Assembly (NCBI GenBank): GCA_964384825.1
Contig: CAYLMM010000006.1
Span: forward strand, 12,437-76,436
Direction: 5' to 3'
Source of the DNA: CAYLMM01 sp964384825
Lineage (GTDB): Bacteria > Krumholzibacteriota > Krumholzibacteriia > LZORAL124-64-63
Length of the DNA stretch: 64,000 bases
Part shown: in pieces, positions 54,504-64,000 of the stretch
How positions within the stretch are numbered: position 1 is the first letter of the stretch
Layout of the letters: every line of letters begins with the position of its first letter
Notes under the pieces: generated by a model
What the model was told of the DNA's origin: nothing
What the model saw: the letters and a program-made list of their open reading frames with translations, nothing else
The model's database searches: none
Translations under genes and position numbers: made by a program

Positions 54504-55370
54504 TCACACCCCCCCGAGGGTGGAGAAGTTGTGGAAGCTGGGGAAGAAGTGGTGCACCAGCGCGATGCCGGCCACCATCAGCACGTAGCCCGCGATCGCC
54601 ATCAGGTTCATCCTCTTGCCTCGCCAGCCGAAATACCGGTGTCCCAGCAGTCCGATCGAGTAGGCGATCAGCAGGATCCACGACGAGATGATCTTCGGAT
54701 CGCCGTGCGAGAGGGACGCGGCGATGTCCGGCGAGAGCCGCCGGACCAGGGTCGCCATCCAGATGTGGCCCGAGACCAGCGACGCCAGAAGCAGCGGCAC
54801 GCCCAGCTGCACCGCCCCGACGCTCATCCGCTCGAGGGTCTCCAGGGGCGGCAGGCGGCGGAAGAGCAGCCCGAAGGTCTTGCGCGACAGCTGCCGGGCC
54901 TGCACCAGGTAGAGCAGGGCGTAGACGAAGGCCAGGCTCAGCGACGCGTACGACAGCAGCACGAGCAGGATATGGACGCCGTAGCCGGGGTCGTCGAGCA
55001 GCAGCGCGCGCGGCGGGACCCGGACGCCGACGAAGGCGCTGGCCAGGAACTGCAGCAGGAAGGCCAGGGCCATGACCACGAATCCGGTTCCGGGCACCTT
55101 GGCCCAGCGTTCGATCACCGCGTAGATGATGATCAGGGCGACCGCCAGCAGCGAGACGAATTCCAGCGGCGAATCCGCGGGCAGCCGGCCCAGCGCCAAG
55201 GCCCTCACGCCGACCTGCGAGACGTGAAGAACCACGGTGGCGGCCATCAGGCGCCTCGCCCAGAGCAGGTGGCGGGGATCGTCGCGCAGGAAGACCAGCA
55301 CGTAGGCGCCCAGCAGCAGCAGATACGCGATCGGCAGCAGGGCGGTCAGCAATCCGACCAGGGTCTGCAT
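54504..55370 (-). CDS. CcsA/HemX-like cytochrome c assembly membrane protein
   Basis: A 288-residue protein with eight predicted membrane helices, of the CcmC/CcsA/HemX family. It has the family's heme-handling features: conserved His in the helices (VVLHVSQ, GYGVHILLVLLSYA, VSGHIWMA, DPKIISSWILLIAYS) and a Trp-containing loop near residue 220. Family members pass heme across the membrane for cytochrome c assembly (CcsA), or regulate HemA levels (HemX in Bacillus). Lying directly before hemA, it is more like HemX by context, but the WWD-type motif is only partly seen, so I leave the symbol open. The ATG is one base past the hemY stop, with GGGAGGGG upstream. Confidence 0.82.
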   Translation of the reverse strand: MQTLVGLLTALLPIAYLLLLGAYVLVFLRDDPRHLLWARRLMAATVVLHVSQVGVRALALGRLPADSPLEFVSLLAVALIIIYAVIERWAKVPGTGFVVMALAFLLQFLASAFVGVRVPPRALLLDDPGYGVHILLVLLSYASLSLAFVYALLYLVQARQLSRKTFGLLFRRLPPLETLERMSVGAVQLGVPLLLASLVSGHIWMATLVRRLSPDIAASLSHGDPKIISSWILLIAYSIGLLGHRYFGWRGKRMNLMAIAGYVLMVAGIALVHHFFPSFHNFSTLGGV

Positions 55371-55371
55371 G

Positions 55372-56832
55372 TCACCCCTCCCTTCCGGCCGCGGCCGCGG
55401 CCGCGGGAGAGGCCGCCGCCAGGTGGTCCAGGACCGCGACGCCGATCCGCTCCGCGTCGGCGGCGCAGTGGTTCACCGAGATGCCCCGGTACGAGCTTCC
55501 GGTCAGGAACAGGCCCTCCGACGCGGCGACCCGGCGTTCGATGGCCGCCAGGTTGGCCAGGTGGCCGGGCTCGAACTGGGCGATGGCCCGGGGCCAGCGG
55601 ATGACCCAGCTGCGCTCGGGATCGCCGTCGATGCCGAACAGGGGGCCGAGCTCGCGCCTGGCGAGAGCCAGCAGCTCGGCGTCGTCCAGATCGAGGATGC
55701 CGGTGTCGGAGGCGCCGCCGGCCATGGCCCGCAGGATGACCTTCCCGTCCGGAGCCCGTCCGGTGAAGATGCTCGCCGACCACAGCACGCCCAGCAGGCG
55801 CATGCGTTCGCGGGTCGGGACCAGCATGCCGAATCCGCTCAGGGAATGCTTCACCGCCGCGCGGTCGTAGGCCGTGGTGATCACGGCCATCGGGGCGTAG
55901 GGGATGGCCGCCAGGCGGGACGAGAGTTCCGCGTCGTCGAAGTGGCCGGCGGCGGCGTGGGCGGGAGCTGCCTCGACCACCGCGGCGAAGGGTCCGTGGA
56001 CGCTGTCGCCGGCGGCGATCTCCCAGCCTCCGTCGATCCGCCGGATCGAGGAGACGCCTTCGCCGAGGCGGATCTCGCCCCCGATCGCCGACGCCACCGC
56101 GCGCGGGAGGACCTCCATGCCCGCGCGGAAGCTGTGCAGCACGCCGCTCGGGGCGGGCGAGGCGGCGCCGTCCCCCTTGCGCTTGCGCTCGATCGAGATC
56201 TTCAGCAGGGCGCGGAAGAGCCCGCCGTGATCCTTCTCCAGGTCGACCATCCGCGGGAAGGCGGCCGCCAGGCTGAGCTTGCGGGCGTCGCCGCCGAAGA
56301 TCCCCTTGACCATCGGATCGAGGAAGGCCTCGGCGAACTCGCGCCCCAGCCGCCGCACGCCGAAATCGTAGACCGTCTCGTCGGAATCCGGGTCGATGTC
56401 CGCGCGGCCCAGGTCGCGGCGCGCCGGCACCAGCAGTTCGCCCGCCACGCGCACCTTGGACAGGGGCGAGAGCATGCGGGTCTTGAGGAAGGCGGGCGGG
56501 GTCATGGGCATCTCTTCGACGTTCCCCGCGCGCAGCAGGAAGCGGTGGCGGGTGGCGTCCTCGCTGCGCTGCAGCTCGGGGCGCAGTCCCGCGGCGTCCA
56601 TCAGGCGCAGGGTGGCGGGCTCGTTGTCCAGGAATCCGTTGGGTCCCCCCTCGACCTGGTAGCCGCCGTCGACGATGGTCCGCAGGTTGCCGCCGACCTC
56701 GGGTTCGGACTCGAAGACGGTCACCGCCACAGGCAATCCGCGCCCGGCTGCGCCGCGTTCGATGTTCAGGGCCGAGGCCAGGCCGGCGATGCCGCCGCCC
56801 ACGACGGCCACTTTCAGGGGGCGCTGGTTCAT
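55372..56832 (-). CDS. hemY: Protoporphyrinogen oxidase (HemY type)
   Basis: A 486-residue FAD enzyme that oxidises protoporphyrinogen IX (or coproporphyrinogen in the other route) with oxygen. The N-terminal dinucleotide motif GGGIAGL (11-17) and the family blocks GGNLRT, EGGPNGFLDNEP and MVKGIFGGDARKLSL (about 162-176) are clear. The C-terminal GLFLTGSSYRGISVNHCAADAE completes the FAD site. The start at 56832 has AAGGAGA and an ATGA overlap with hemH; the frame is open upstream only as a shadow of hemH. It is oxygen dependent in characterised cases, unlike the HemN enzyme encoded three genes upstream. Confidence 0.94.
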   Translation of the reverse strand: MNQRPLKVAVVGGGIAGLASALNIERGAAGRGLPVAVTVFESEPEVGGNLRTIVDGGYQVEGGPNGFLDNEPATLRLMDAAGLRPELQRSEDATRHRFLLRAGNVEEMPMTPPAFLKTRMLSPLSKVRVAGELLVPARRDLGRADIDPDSDETVYDFGVRRLGREFAEAFLDPMVKGIFGGDARKLSLAAAFPRMVDLEKDHGGLFRALLKISIERKRKGDGAASPAPSGVLHSFRAGMEVLPRAVASAIGGEIRLGEGVSSIRRIDGGWEIAAGDSVHGPFAAVVEAAPAHAAAGHFDDAELSSRLAAIPYAPMAVITTAYDRAAVKHSLSGFGMLVPTRERMRLLGVLWSASIFTGRAPDGKVILRAMAGGASDTGILDLDDAELLALARRELGPLFGIDGDPERSWVIRWPRAIAQFEPGHLANLAAIERRVAASEGLFLTGSSYRGISVNHCAADAERIGVAVLDHLAAASPAAAAAAGREG

Positions 56833-57956
56833 CCTCGTTCTCCTTGCGATGCCTTGGAGAGGCCGGCCGGAGCCGCGAACGCGACTCGGGCCAGATGGTC
56901 GGCCAGGGATGCGAGCCATCCCTCGTCCAGGTTCAGGGCCGCGCCGCGTTCGAAGCGGGTCACCCCGGCCGCGGCGGCGTCCTGCGCCAGCTCGATGTCC
57001 AGTTCGTGCAGCGTCTCGATGTGTTCGCAGGTGAAGCTGATCGGCAGGACGTAGAGCGAACGGCAGCCGGCGGCGGCCAGGCGCTCGACCTCGCCGGTCA
57101 GTTCCGGCCCGATCCACTTCACCGGACCGACCTTGCTCTGGAAGGCGAGCAGCGGCCGCGGCCCGCCCGGCAGGCGCTCCCACCAGTCGCCCAGATCGGC
57201 CAGCCGGCCGGCGAGTTCGCGGTTCAGGGCCTGCACGGTGGCCCGGGTCTGCGAGAGGTACGGATCGCCCGCGCGGATGAAGCGTTCGGGCAGGGAATGG
57301 GCGGTCAGGACCATCGCGCAGGCGGCAGGATCGAGCCCTTCGGCGGCCCAGCGCCGCAGGGCGGCCTCGGCCCGGTCGGCCAGGGCTCCGATGTATCCCG
57401 GCAGCAGGTTCCACTCCGGCACGACGTAGAGGGCGGCGCCGGGCATGACGCGCGCCGCGGCGGCCCGCAGGTCGCGCAGGGCGCTGCCGGTGGTCGCGCA
57501 GGCGAACTGCGGATAGGCCGGCACCGCGAGGATCTGCTTCGCGCCGGCTTCGGCCAGATCGGCCACCGTTTCCGCGGGGAAGGGATGCCAGTAGCTCATC
57601 GCCGGCGCGGCGGTCACGTCCAGGCCGCCGGCCGCCAGCCGGCTTTCCAGGTCCTCGCACTGGCGCACGGTCCAGTCGAGCTGGGGCGATCCGCCGCCGC
57701 ATCCCATCTCCAGGTAGCGCTGCTGGACGGCCGCGAGGCGCTTGCGGACGATCATCGCGCCGACCAGCCTGTTCAGCGGGGCGGGAATCGGCAGCACGGC
57801 CGGATCGCGGAACAGGTTCCGCAGGAAGGGTTCGACCGACGCGGTGCCGTCCGGCCCGCCCAGGCCGGCGAAGACCAGGCCGGTGCGCACCGAGGGATCC
57901 AGCGGGCTGCGGGAGAGCCGCTGCAGATCCTCGTGCCGTGTCGCCTTCATCCCCAT
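56829..57956 (-). CDS. hemH: Ferrochelatase
   Basis: A 375-residue enzyme that inserts Fe2+ into the porphyrin ring. The active-site AHSLPERF (catalytic His, about residue 220) and the FTCEHIETLHELD stretch (Glu/His metal-path residues, about 314-326) match the family. Other blocks such as GGSPQLDWT and SYWHPF are also typical. Whether it acts on protoporphyrin or coproporphyrin cannot be settled here, but the HemN gene next to it fits the protoporphyrin route. GGAGG precedes the ATG at 57956. The start codon lies 13 bases after the hemN stop, and the stop overlaps hemY. Confidence 0.94.
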   Translation of the reverse strand: MGMKATRHEDLQRLSRSPLDPSVRTGLVFAGLGGPDGTASVEPFLRNLFRDPAVLPIPAPLNRLVGAMIVRKRLAAVQQRYLEMGCGGGSPQLDWTVRQCEDLESRLAAGGLDVTAAPAMSYWHPFPAETVADLAEAGAKQILAVPAYPQFACATTGSALRDLRAAAARVMPGAALYVVPEWNLLPGYIGALADRAEAALRRWAAEGLDPAACAMVLTAHSLPERFIRAGDPYLSQTRATVQALNRELAGRLADLGDWWERLPGGPRPLLAFQSKVGPVKWIGPELTGEVERLAAAGCRSLYVLPISFTCEHIETLHELDIELAQDAAAAGVTRFERGAALNLDEGWLASLADHLARVAFAAPAGLSKASQGERG

Positions 57957-57969
57957 CGCCGCCTCCAGG

Positions 57970-59346
57970 TCAGATGGTCTTCGAGAAGATCGGCTTGTCG
58001 CCGGAGCGGTCCAGATAGGCGTCGAACTCCATGCAGATGTTCCGGATGAAGAAACGGCCGAGCGGGGTCACCGCGACCCGGTCGCTCTCCATCTCGATGA
58101 AGCCCTCGTCGACGAAGGGCGCCAGGCGTCCCAGCTCGTCGGCCAGGACCTCGTCGACGCGCGCCGATCCGTCGCCGACCGGCATGTCGTAGGGCAGCTG
58201 CAGGTTGCACATCAGGTTCAGGATCGCGTCGCGCCGCAGGACGTCGTCGTCGCTCAGGCGGTGGCCCCGCACCACGGGCAGCCGGCCCGCGTCGATCGTT
58301 TCGCCGTAGCGGTCGAGCGCCGCATCGTTCTGGACGAAGCTGCCGCCCACCTCGCCGATGCCGCTCATGCCGAAGGCCAGCATGTGTGGGGCCGGGCGCG
58401 TGGTGTAACCCATGAAGTTGCGATGGAGGCGGCGTTCGCGCAGGGCGACCGCCAGATCGTCGTCGCGGCGGGCGAAATGATCCATCCCGACCCAGTCGTA
58501 GCCCGCGTCGGCGAAGGTGTCGATCGCCTGGCGGAAGAGCTCGAACTTGGTGTGGGTGTCCGGCAGCAGCGAGGTGTCGATCAGCTTCTGGTTCGGCTTG
58601 ACCCAGGGCACGTGCGCGTAGCTGAAGCAGGCCACCCGGTCGGGGCCCAGGTCGATGACCGCGGCCAGCGTTCGCGCGAAGCTCTCGGAGGTCTGCAGGG
58701 GCAGGCCGTAGACCATGTCGAGGTTCACGCTGCCGATGCCCAGCTCGCGGCAGACGCGGTACAGATCCACGGTCCTCTTCATGCTCTGGATGCGCCCGAT
58801 CGCCTTCTGCACCGACTTCTCGAAATCCTGAACGCCCATGCTGACCCGGTTGAAGCCGAGCTCCCTGAGCTGGGCCATCTGTTCCGGGGTCCCGATGCGC
58901 GGATCGCATTCGATGGCGATCTCGCCGGAGGGGTCGATGTCGAAGGCGGACGACAGCAGCCCGTAGGCCCGCTCGAGCTGGGCCGGATCCAGATAGTTGG
59001 GCGTGCCCCCGCCCCACTGCAGCTGCACGGCGCGCCGCCCGGTGCCGATGATCCGGGTCACCATCTCCAGCTCGCGCTCCACGCGGTCGAGATAGTCGTC
59101 GACAACGGCGTGGCCGCGGGCGACCTCGGAGTTGCAGCCGCAGTAGTGGCAGCGCTTGATGCAGAAGGGCAGATGCAGGTAGAGCGAGACCTCGTCCCGC
59201 GGGTTGGCGGCCAGGCGCTCGAGCGCGGCGACGTAGTCGTCGGCGCCGAACTCCGTGCTCCAGATCGGCACGGTGGGGTAGCTGGTGTAGCGGGGCCCCG
59301 GCTTGTTGTACCTGTCGAGCAGCGAATGGGGTACGGCGACGCTCAT
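57970..59346 (-). CDS. hemN: Oxygen-independent coproporphyrinogen III dehydrogenase (radical SAM)
   Basis: A 458-residue radical SAM enzyme that converts coproporphyrinogen III to protoporphyrinogen IX. The N-terminal PRYTSYPT and the cluster motif with cysteines 62, 66 and 69 plus C71 (CIKRCHYCGC) distinguish true HemN from HemW-like proteins. The SAM-binding WGGGTPNYL follows, as does the C-terminal HemN domain (about 375-440). The start overlaps the hemE stop in an ATGA arrangement. It needs no oxygen, so heme could be made up to this step in anoxic conditions. Confidence 0.96.
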   Translation of the reverse strand: MSVAVPHSLLDRYNKPGPRYTSYPTVPIWSTEFGADDYVAALERLAANPRDEVSLYLHLPFCIKRCHYCGCNSEVARGHAVVDDYLDRVERELEMVTRIIGTGRRAVQLQWGGGTPNYLDPAQLERAYGLLSSAFDIDPSGEIAIECDPRIGTPEQMAQLRELGFNRVSMGVQDFEKSVQKAIGRIQSMKRTVDLYRVCRELGIGSVNLDMVYGLPLQTSESFARTLAAVIDLGPDRVACFSYAHVPWVKPNQKLIDTSLLPDTHTKFELFRQAIDTFADAGYDWVGMDHFARRDDDLAVALRERRLHRNFMGYTTRPAPHMLAFGMSGIGEVGGSFVQNDAALDRYGETIDAGRLPVVRGHRLSDDDVLRRDAILNLMCNLQLPYDMPVGDGSARVDEVLADELGRLAPFVDEGFIEMESDRVAVTPLGRFFIRNICMEFDAYLDRSGDKPIFSKTI

Positions 59347-60386
59347 GCCTGATCTCCGGGATGGTAGTTCTGGACGGTTTCGACGAGGGTCTCGACGGCC
59401 GCGATCGGGGTCGGCGGCAGGATGCCGTGGCCCAGGTTGAAGACGTGGCCCGGAGCCCGGTCGCCGGCGCGGCAGATCGCCAGCGCGCGGCGGCGGATCT
59501 CGTCGGTCGAACCGAAGAGGGTCAGCGGGTCGAGGTTGCCCTGGACGGGCTTGCCGGCGGTGCGCGGCAGCGAGTCGGCGATCGGCATCGTCCAGTCCAG
59601 CCCGATCGCGTCGGAGCCGGCGGCGGCCATCATGTCGAGGTAGGGCGCCCCGCCCTTCATGAACAGCACCCGGGGCGCGCCGAGGCCCTCGAGCGCGGCG
59701 AAGATCCGCTTCAGGCCGGGCAGCACGAACTTCCCGTAGTCCTCGGGCGTGAGGATGCCGGCCCAGGTGTCGAAGAGCTGCACGGCGTCGGCGCCGGCGG
59801 CGATCTGCATCTTCAGGTAGTCGGCCACCTGGTCGGCCAGCTTGTCGAGCAGGGCGGCCAGCAGGTCGGGCCGGGCGTAGAGCATCGTCTTGATCTCGCG
59901 GAAATCCTTGCTGCCCCCGCCCTCGACCAGATAGGCGGCCAGGGTGAAGGGGGCGCCGGCGAAGCCGATCAGCGGCGTGGCGCCGAGCTCGCCCTTGAGC
60001 ATCCGCACCGCGTCGCCGACGTAGCTCAGCTCCTGCTCGCTGTCCACGACCTTCAGGCCGGCCACGTCGTCGTCGCTGCGGATCGCGCGCTCCATCTTCG
60101 GACCGGTGCCGCCCTCGAACGAAAACGGCACGCCCATCGGGGCCAGCGGCACCAGGATGTCGCTGAACAGGATCGCCGCGTCGAAACCGAAGCGGCGGAT
60201 GGGCTGCAGGGTCACCTCGCAGGCCAGCTCGGGCGTGCGGCAGACCTCGACGAAGGAATGCTTCTGGCGCAGGGCCCGGTATTCGGGCAGATAACGGCCG
60301 GCCTGGCGCATGATCCAGATCGGACGGCGGGATGGCTTCTCGCCCCGCAGGGCGGCCAGATACGGGGAACCGGTGGTCGTGGTCAT
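59343..60386 (-). CDS. hemE: Uroporphyrinogen decarboxylase
   Basis: A 347-residue enzyme that removes four carboxyl groups from uroporphyrinogen III. The signature IWIMRQAGRYLPEYR (substrate-binding Arg) and the second motif GFAGAPFTLAAYLVEGGGSKDF are intact, as is LFDTWAG. Length equals that of typical HemE. The start at 60386 follows GAGGA; the in-frame extension upstream has no similarity. A 134-base gap separates it from hemL, the only notable gap in the operon, and that gap has a promoter-like pair, so hemE onward may also be transcribed separately. Confidence 0.97.
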   Translation of the reverse strand: MTTTTGSPYLAALRGEKPSRRPIWIMRQAGRYLPEYRALRQKHSFVEVCRTPELACEVTLQPIRRFGFDAAILFSDILVPLAPMGVPFSFEGGTGPKMERAIRSDDDVAGLKVVDSEQELSYVGDAVRMLKGELGATPLIGFAGAPFTLAAYLVEGGGSKDFREIKTMLYARPDLLAALLDKLADQVADYLKMQIAAGADAVQLFDTWAGILTPEDYGKFVLPGLKRIFAALEGLGAPRVLFMKGGAPYLDMMAAAGSDAIGLDWTMPIADSLPRTAGKPVQGNLDPLTLFGSTDEIRRRALAICRAGDRAPGHVFNLGHGILPPTPIAAVETLVETVQNYHPGDQA

Positions 60387-60434
60387 GCTCGGTCCTCGGG
60401 GCCGGGGTGGTTGTTGCGGGCGTTCTCGCAAAAG

Positions 60435-60463
60435 ATAGAAGAAAACGCTCCGGATTGTGTCAT
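60435..60463 (-). promoter_or_regulatory. Possible internal promoter ahead of hemE
   Basis: Minus strand: ATGACA (60463-60458), 17 bases, TTCTAT (60440-60435). The -35 is one mismatch from consensus; the -10 is poor. The site lies in the one gap of the heme operon. Confidence 0.3.
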
Positions 60464-60520
60464 CGAACGGTCACCGCGCCGGCGTCGCGCGCCGGCGCCG
60501 GAGGCCGCGATCCGCGGTCG

Positions 60521-61803
<1,283 letters not shown>

Positions 61804-61807
<4 letters not shown>

Positions 61808-62784
61808 CGGATCCATCCTTTCCGCATGGCCTCGCGGCCGTGGTAGGTGATGATCAGGTCGGCGCCGGCCCGGCGCATCGCCAGCAGGTTCTCCAGCACC
61901 AGGGCCTGCTCGTCGGCGTAGCCGGCGGCGGCCGAGGCCTTCACCATCGAATATTCTCCGCTGACGTTGTAGACGCACACCGGCTTGAGGCATTCCTCGC
62001 GCACCTTGGCCACCACGTCGAGGTAGGCCAGCGCCGGCTTGACCATGATGATGTCGGCGCCCTCGTCGATGTCCAGCAGGGCCTCGAGCAGGGCCTCGCG
62101 GCCGTTGCGGAAATCCATCTGGTAGGTCTTGCGGTCGCCCTGGGGCGCGCTGTCGCAGGCGTCGCGGAAGGGCCCGTAGTAGGCGCTGGCGAACTTGGCC
62201 GAATAGGCCAGGATGGGCACCGTTTCGAAGCCCTTCTCGTCCAGCAGGTCGCGGATGCCGGCGACCCGGCCGTCCATCATGTCGCTGGGGCTGACCATGT
62301 CCACGCCCGCCTCGGCGTGCAGCAGGGCCATCTTCGCCAGCTGCTCGACGCTGGGGTCGTTGACGATCCGGCCGTCCTGCAGCAATCCGCAGTGGCCGTG
62401 GTCGGTGTAGGCGCAGAGGCAGACGTCGGTCACCAGCAGCGCGTCGTCGCCGAACTCCTTGCGCAGGGCGCGCAGGGCCGCGGGAACCGCTCCGTCCTCG
62501 TCCAGGGCGCAGTCGCCGCGGGGATCCTTGCGGTCGTCCTCGGGCACGCCGAACAGCAGGTGGGAGGCCAGGCCCAGCTCCATGTCGCCGGCCACCTCCT
62601 CGACCAGCTTGTCGACCGAGACGTGGGCCACGCCCGGCATGCTCGGGATCTCCTCGTGGATTCCCGTGCCGGGCACCACGAAGTGGGGGGTGATCAGACG
62701 GCGGGGCGCGAGGTCGGTCTCGGCCACCATCTCGCGCAGCAGCGGCGTGGAACGCAGGCGACGGGGGCGCTGGCTCAGGAACAT
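61804..62784 (-). CDS. hemB: 5-aminolevulinate dehydratase (porphobilinogen synthase), zinc type
   Basis: A 326-residue enzyme that joins two 5-aminolevulinates to porphobilinogen. The catalytic lysines are K197 (SAKFAS) and K249 (MVKPAL). The metal site has C122, C124 and C132 (VCLCAYTDHGHC), which marks the Zn2+-dependent group rather than the Mg2+-only form. The N-terminal RPRRLRSTPLLREMV is typical. The start at 62784 follows GGAGA and lies within the last codons of hemD (10-base overlap). The stop overlaps hemL. Confidence 0.97.
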
Positions 62785-63521
62785 GACGTGTTCTCCGGGT
62801 TCGGGTGAGGGCCGTCGAGGCGGATGCCGACGGCCCGGCACAATGATTCCAGATCGGGGCGCGCGGCCACGGCGGGCAAAAGCCCGGCCTCGCGGCAGGC
62901 GACGGCGGTGGTCTCGCCGATCGCGGCGCAGTCGGGCGCGGCGTCGGGCCATTTCGCTCGGAAGGCCCGGACGGTCGACGGGCTGGCGAAGAAGACAAGG
63001 TCGCCGGGGGCGAAGGGGTCGTCGGGCAGCTCGTCGGGCGGCGTCGGGTTCGTGCGGTACAGGGGCAGGTCGCGGGCGGTGAAGCCGGCTGCGGTCAGGA
63101 TGTCCAGCGGCTCGCGCATGCGCTTCTCGGCTCCCGGCAGCAGCACGCGGGCCGGGGCGGCGACGCGCTCGGCGAAGGCCGCGGCCAACTCGACTCCGTC
63201 GCGCACCGAAACGCCCAGGTCGTCGGCGATGCCCAGACGCTCCATCTCGGCGCGGGTGCCGTCGCCCAGGGCGCCGCAGCGGGCCCCCGAGTTCGCCAGC
63301 CGCGCAGCCAGCGGCGATTCGGCGAAGGCGACGGCTGCCTGGGGCGAGGTGAAGAGCAGCCAGTCCCATCGGCCCGGATCGAAATCCGCGGGTGCGGGCA
63401 GGGTCTCGTGGCGGATCAGGGGCAGCACCAGCGTCTCGATCCCGGCGGCCGCCAGCCGCGCTCGCCACGATTCGCAGCGTTCGCGGGTGCGGGTCAGGAC
63501 GATGCGCCGCGGCGTGGTCAT
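62775..63521 (-). CDS. hemD: Uroporphyrinogen-III synthase
   Basis: A 248-residue enzyme that closes hydroxymethylbilane with inversion of ring D to give uroporphyrinogen III. HemD proteins are poorly conserved in sequence; this one has the two-lobe layout and typical blocks: IVLTRTRERCESWRARLAAAGIE at the start, LLFTSPQAAVAFAE (about 55-68), DLVFFASPSTVRAF (about 174-187) and AAIGETTAVACREAGL (about 198-213). Its position between hemC and hemB confirms it. The ATG overlaps the hemC stop and its end overlaps hemB by ten bases, so the three are translationally coupled. Confidence 0.93.
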   Translation of the reverse strand: MTTPRRIVLTRTRERCESWRARLAAAGIETLVLPLIRHETLPAPADFDPGRWDWLLFTSPQAAVAFAESPLAARLANSGARCGALGDGTRAEMERLGIADDLGVSVRDGVELAAAFAERVAAPARVLLPGAEKRMREPLDILTAAGFTARDLPLYRTNPTPPDELPDDPFAPGDLVFFASPSTVRAFRAKWPDAAPDCAAIGETTAVACREAGLLPAVAARPDLESLCRAVGIRLDGPHPNPENTSCS

Positions 63522-64000
63522 CCCTCGGCCTCCGGGGCGGTTGCGGCGCCGGCGGCGTGGGCGGTGATCCGGTCGTAGGCGTCGTCGGCCAGGTCGTCGG
63601 GATCTTTGCCGGCCAGCGCCAGATCCAGCGGCCCGGCCCCCTCGCCGGCCCAGAAGGCGTTCAGGCGGAAGCCGTCGTCAGCGGGCCGCACGTTCACGCC
63701 GAAGGGAAGCTGGCAGCCCCCGTCCAGGCGGGTCAGCAGGCGCCGTTCCGCCTCGACCGCCCGGGCGGCCTCGGCGCAGTGCAGCGGGCGCAGCAGGTCC
63801 AGGGTTTCGGCCTCGTCGCGGCACTGGATCGCCAGCATCCCCTGGGCCGGCGCGGGCACGAAGCCGTCGACCGGCAGGCGCCGGGTCCACAGGTCGCCCA
63901 GATCGAGCTCCAGGCGGCTGACCCCGGCCGCCGCCAGCAGGATGGCGTCGTAGGGCCCCTCGCGCAGCTTGCGCACGCGGGTCGGGACGTTGCCGCGCAG
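63518..64000 (-). CDS. hemC: Hydroxymethylbilane synthase, 3' part (runs off the window)
   Basis: About 160 C-terminal residues of porphobilinogen deaminase, which joins four porphobilinogens. Reading continues to the window edge with the family's RGNVPTRVRKLREG and YDAILLAAAGVSRL, so the gene begins beyond position 64000. FVPAPAQGMLAIQCR and the dipyrromethane-cofactor cysteine in TRLDGGCQLPFGV (codon 63715-63713) are present. A C-terminal extension rich in Ala follows. It is the most upstream visible gene of the heme operon; other genes may precede it outside the window. Confidence 0.95.
   Translation of the reverse strand: MRGNVPTRVRKLREGPYDAILLAAAGVSRLELDLGDLWTRRLPVDGFVPAPAQGMLAIQCRDEAETLDLLRPLHCAEAARAVEAERRLLTRLDGGCQLPFGVNVRPADDGFRLNAFWAGEGAGPLDLALAGKDPDDLADDAYDRITAHAAGAATAPEAEG

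Overview
This is a strongly GC-rich stretch of a draft bacterial genome, with one run of ten Ns at 41828-41837. It is packed with about 50 genes, many overlapping by a few bases. Several features point to a Gram-negative-type cell with an outer membrane: lipoprotein signal peptides, two beta-barrel-like proteins, an HtrA protease and an O-antigen-type polysaccharide locus. Four large secreted proteins plus one more end in FlgD-like domains containing NPFNPxT, a hallmark of the FCB superphylum and allied high-GC candidate phyla such as Krumholzibacteriota or Eisenbacteria-like lineages. That placement is inference; no rRNA, tRNA or other marker in the window fixes it.

Layout. 1-8054: a polysaccharide locus with a LbH acyltransferase, three GT4 glycosyltransferases, a Wzy-like polymerase, a PglC-type phosphoglycosyl transferase, a PglD-like acetyltransferase and, on the opposite strand, a DegT/PglE-type aminotransferase. 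Most plus-strand genes here overlap and use TTG or GTG starts. 8300-16244: housekeeping and unknown genes, namely a phosphoesterase, a DsrC-type sulfur carrier with both cysteines, a DUF885 lipoprotein, mutM, a DjlA-like J protein, pepF and two unknowns. 16276-29011: four minus-strand genes for large modular extracellular proteins built from cohesin-like, dockerin-like, beta-helix, beta-propeller, alpha-barrel and FlgD-like C-terminal modules. 29539-36723: clpB, a 6-bladed propeller protein, a small coiled-coil exported protein and a CARDB-type secreted protein. 36790-42082: membrane transport, with a MATE/ANKH-like carrier, DUF432 plus MscS, CorA and an EamA transporter interrupted by the assembly gap. 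42255-43985: a DUF6588-like envelope protein and a lipoprotein. 44247-47585: sdhCAB. 47821-53092: a beta-barrel protein, a small FN3-like protein, a degenerate HD protein, a ferredoxin, an HtrA protease and another GT4. 53089-64000: a minus-strand heme operon, hemC(partial)-D-B-L-E-N-H-Y-ccsA/hemX-hemA.

How they work together. The heme operon covers the C5 route from glutamyl-tRNA to protoheme and also carries a CcsA/HemX-like membrane protein. The SdhC subunit looks like a diheme type, so heme supply and respiration are both represented. The polysaccharide locus carries priming transferase, elongating transferases and polymerase but no Wzx in this window. The modular secreted proteins probably sit on or outside the cell surface; their substrates cannot be read from sequence. 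The two largest share near-identical C-terminal halves and similar promoter-like sites with long leaders, which suggests duplication and shared regulation.

No tRNA, rRNA, CRISPR array, insertion sequence or prophage was seen.
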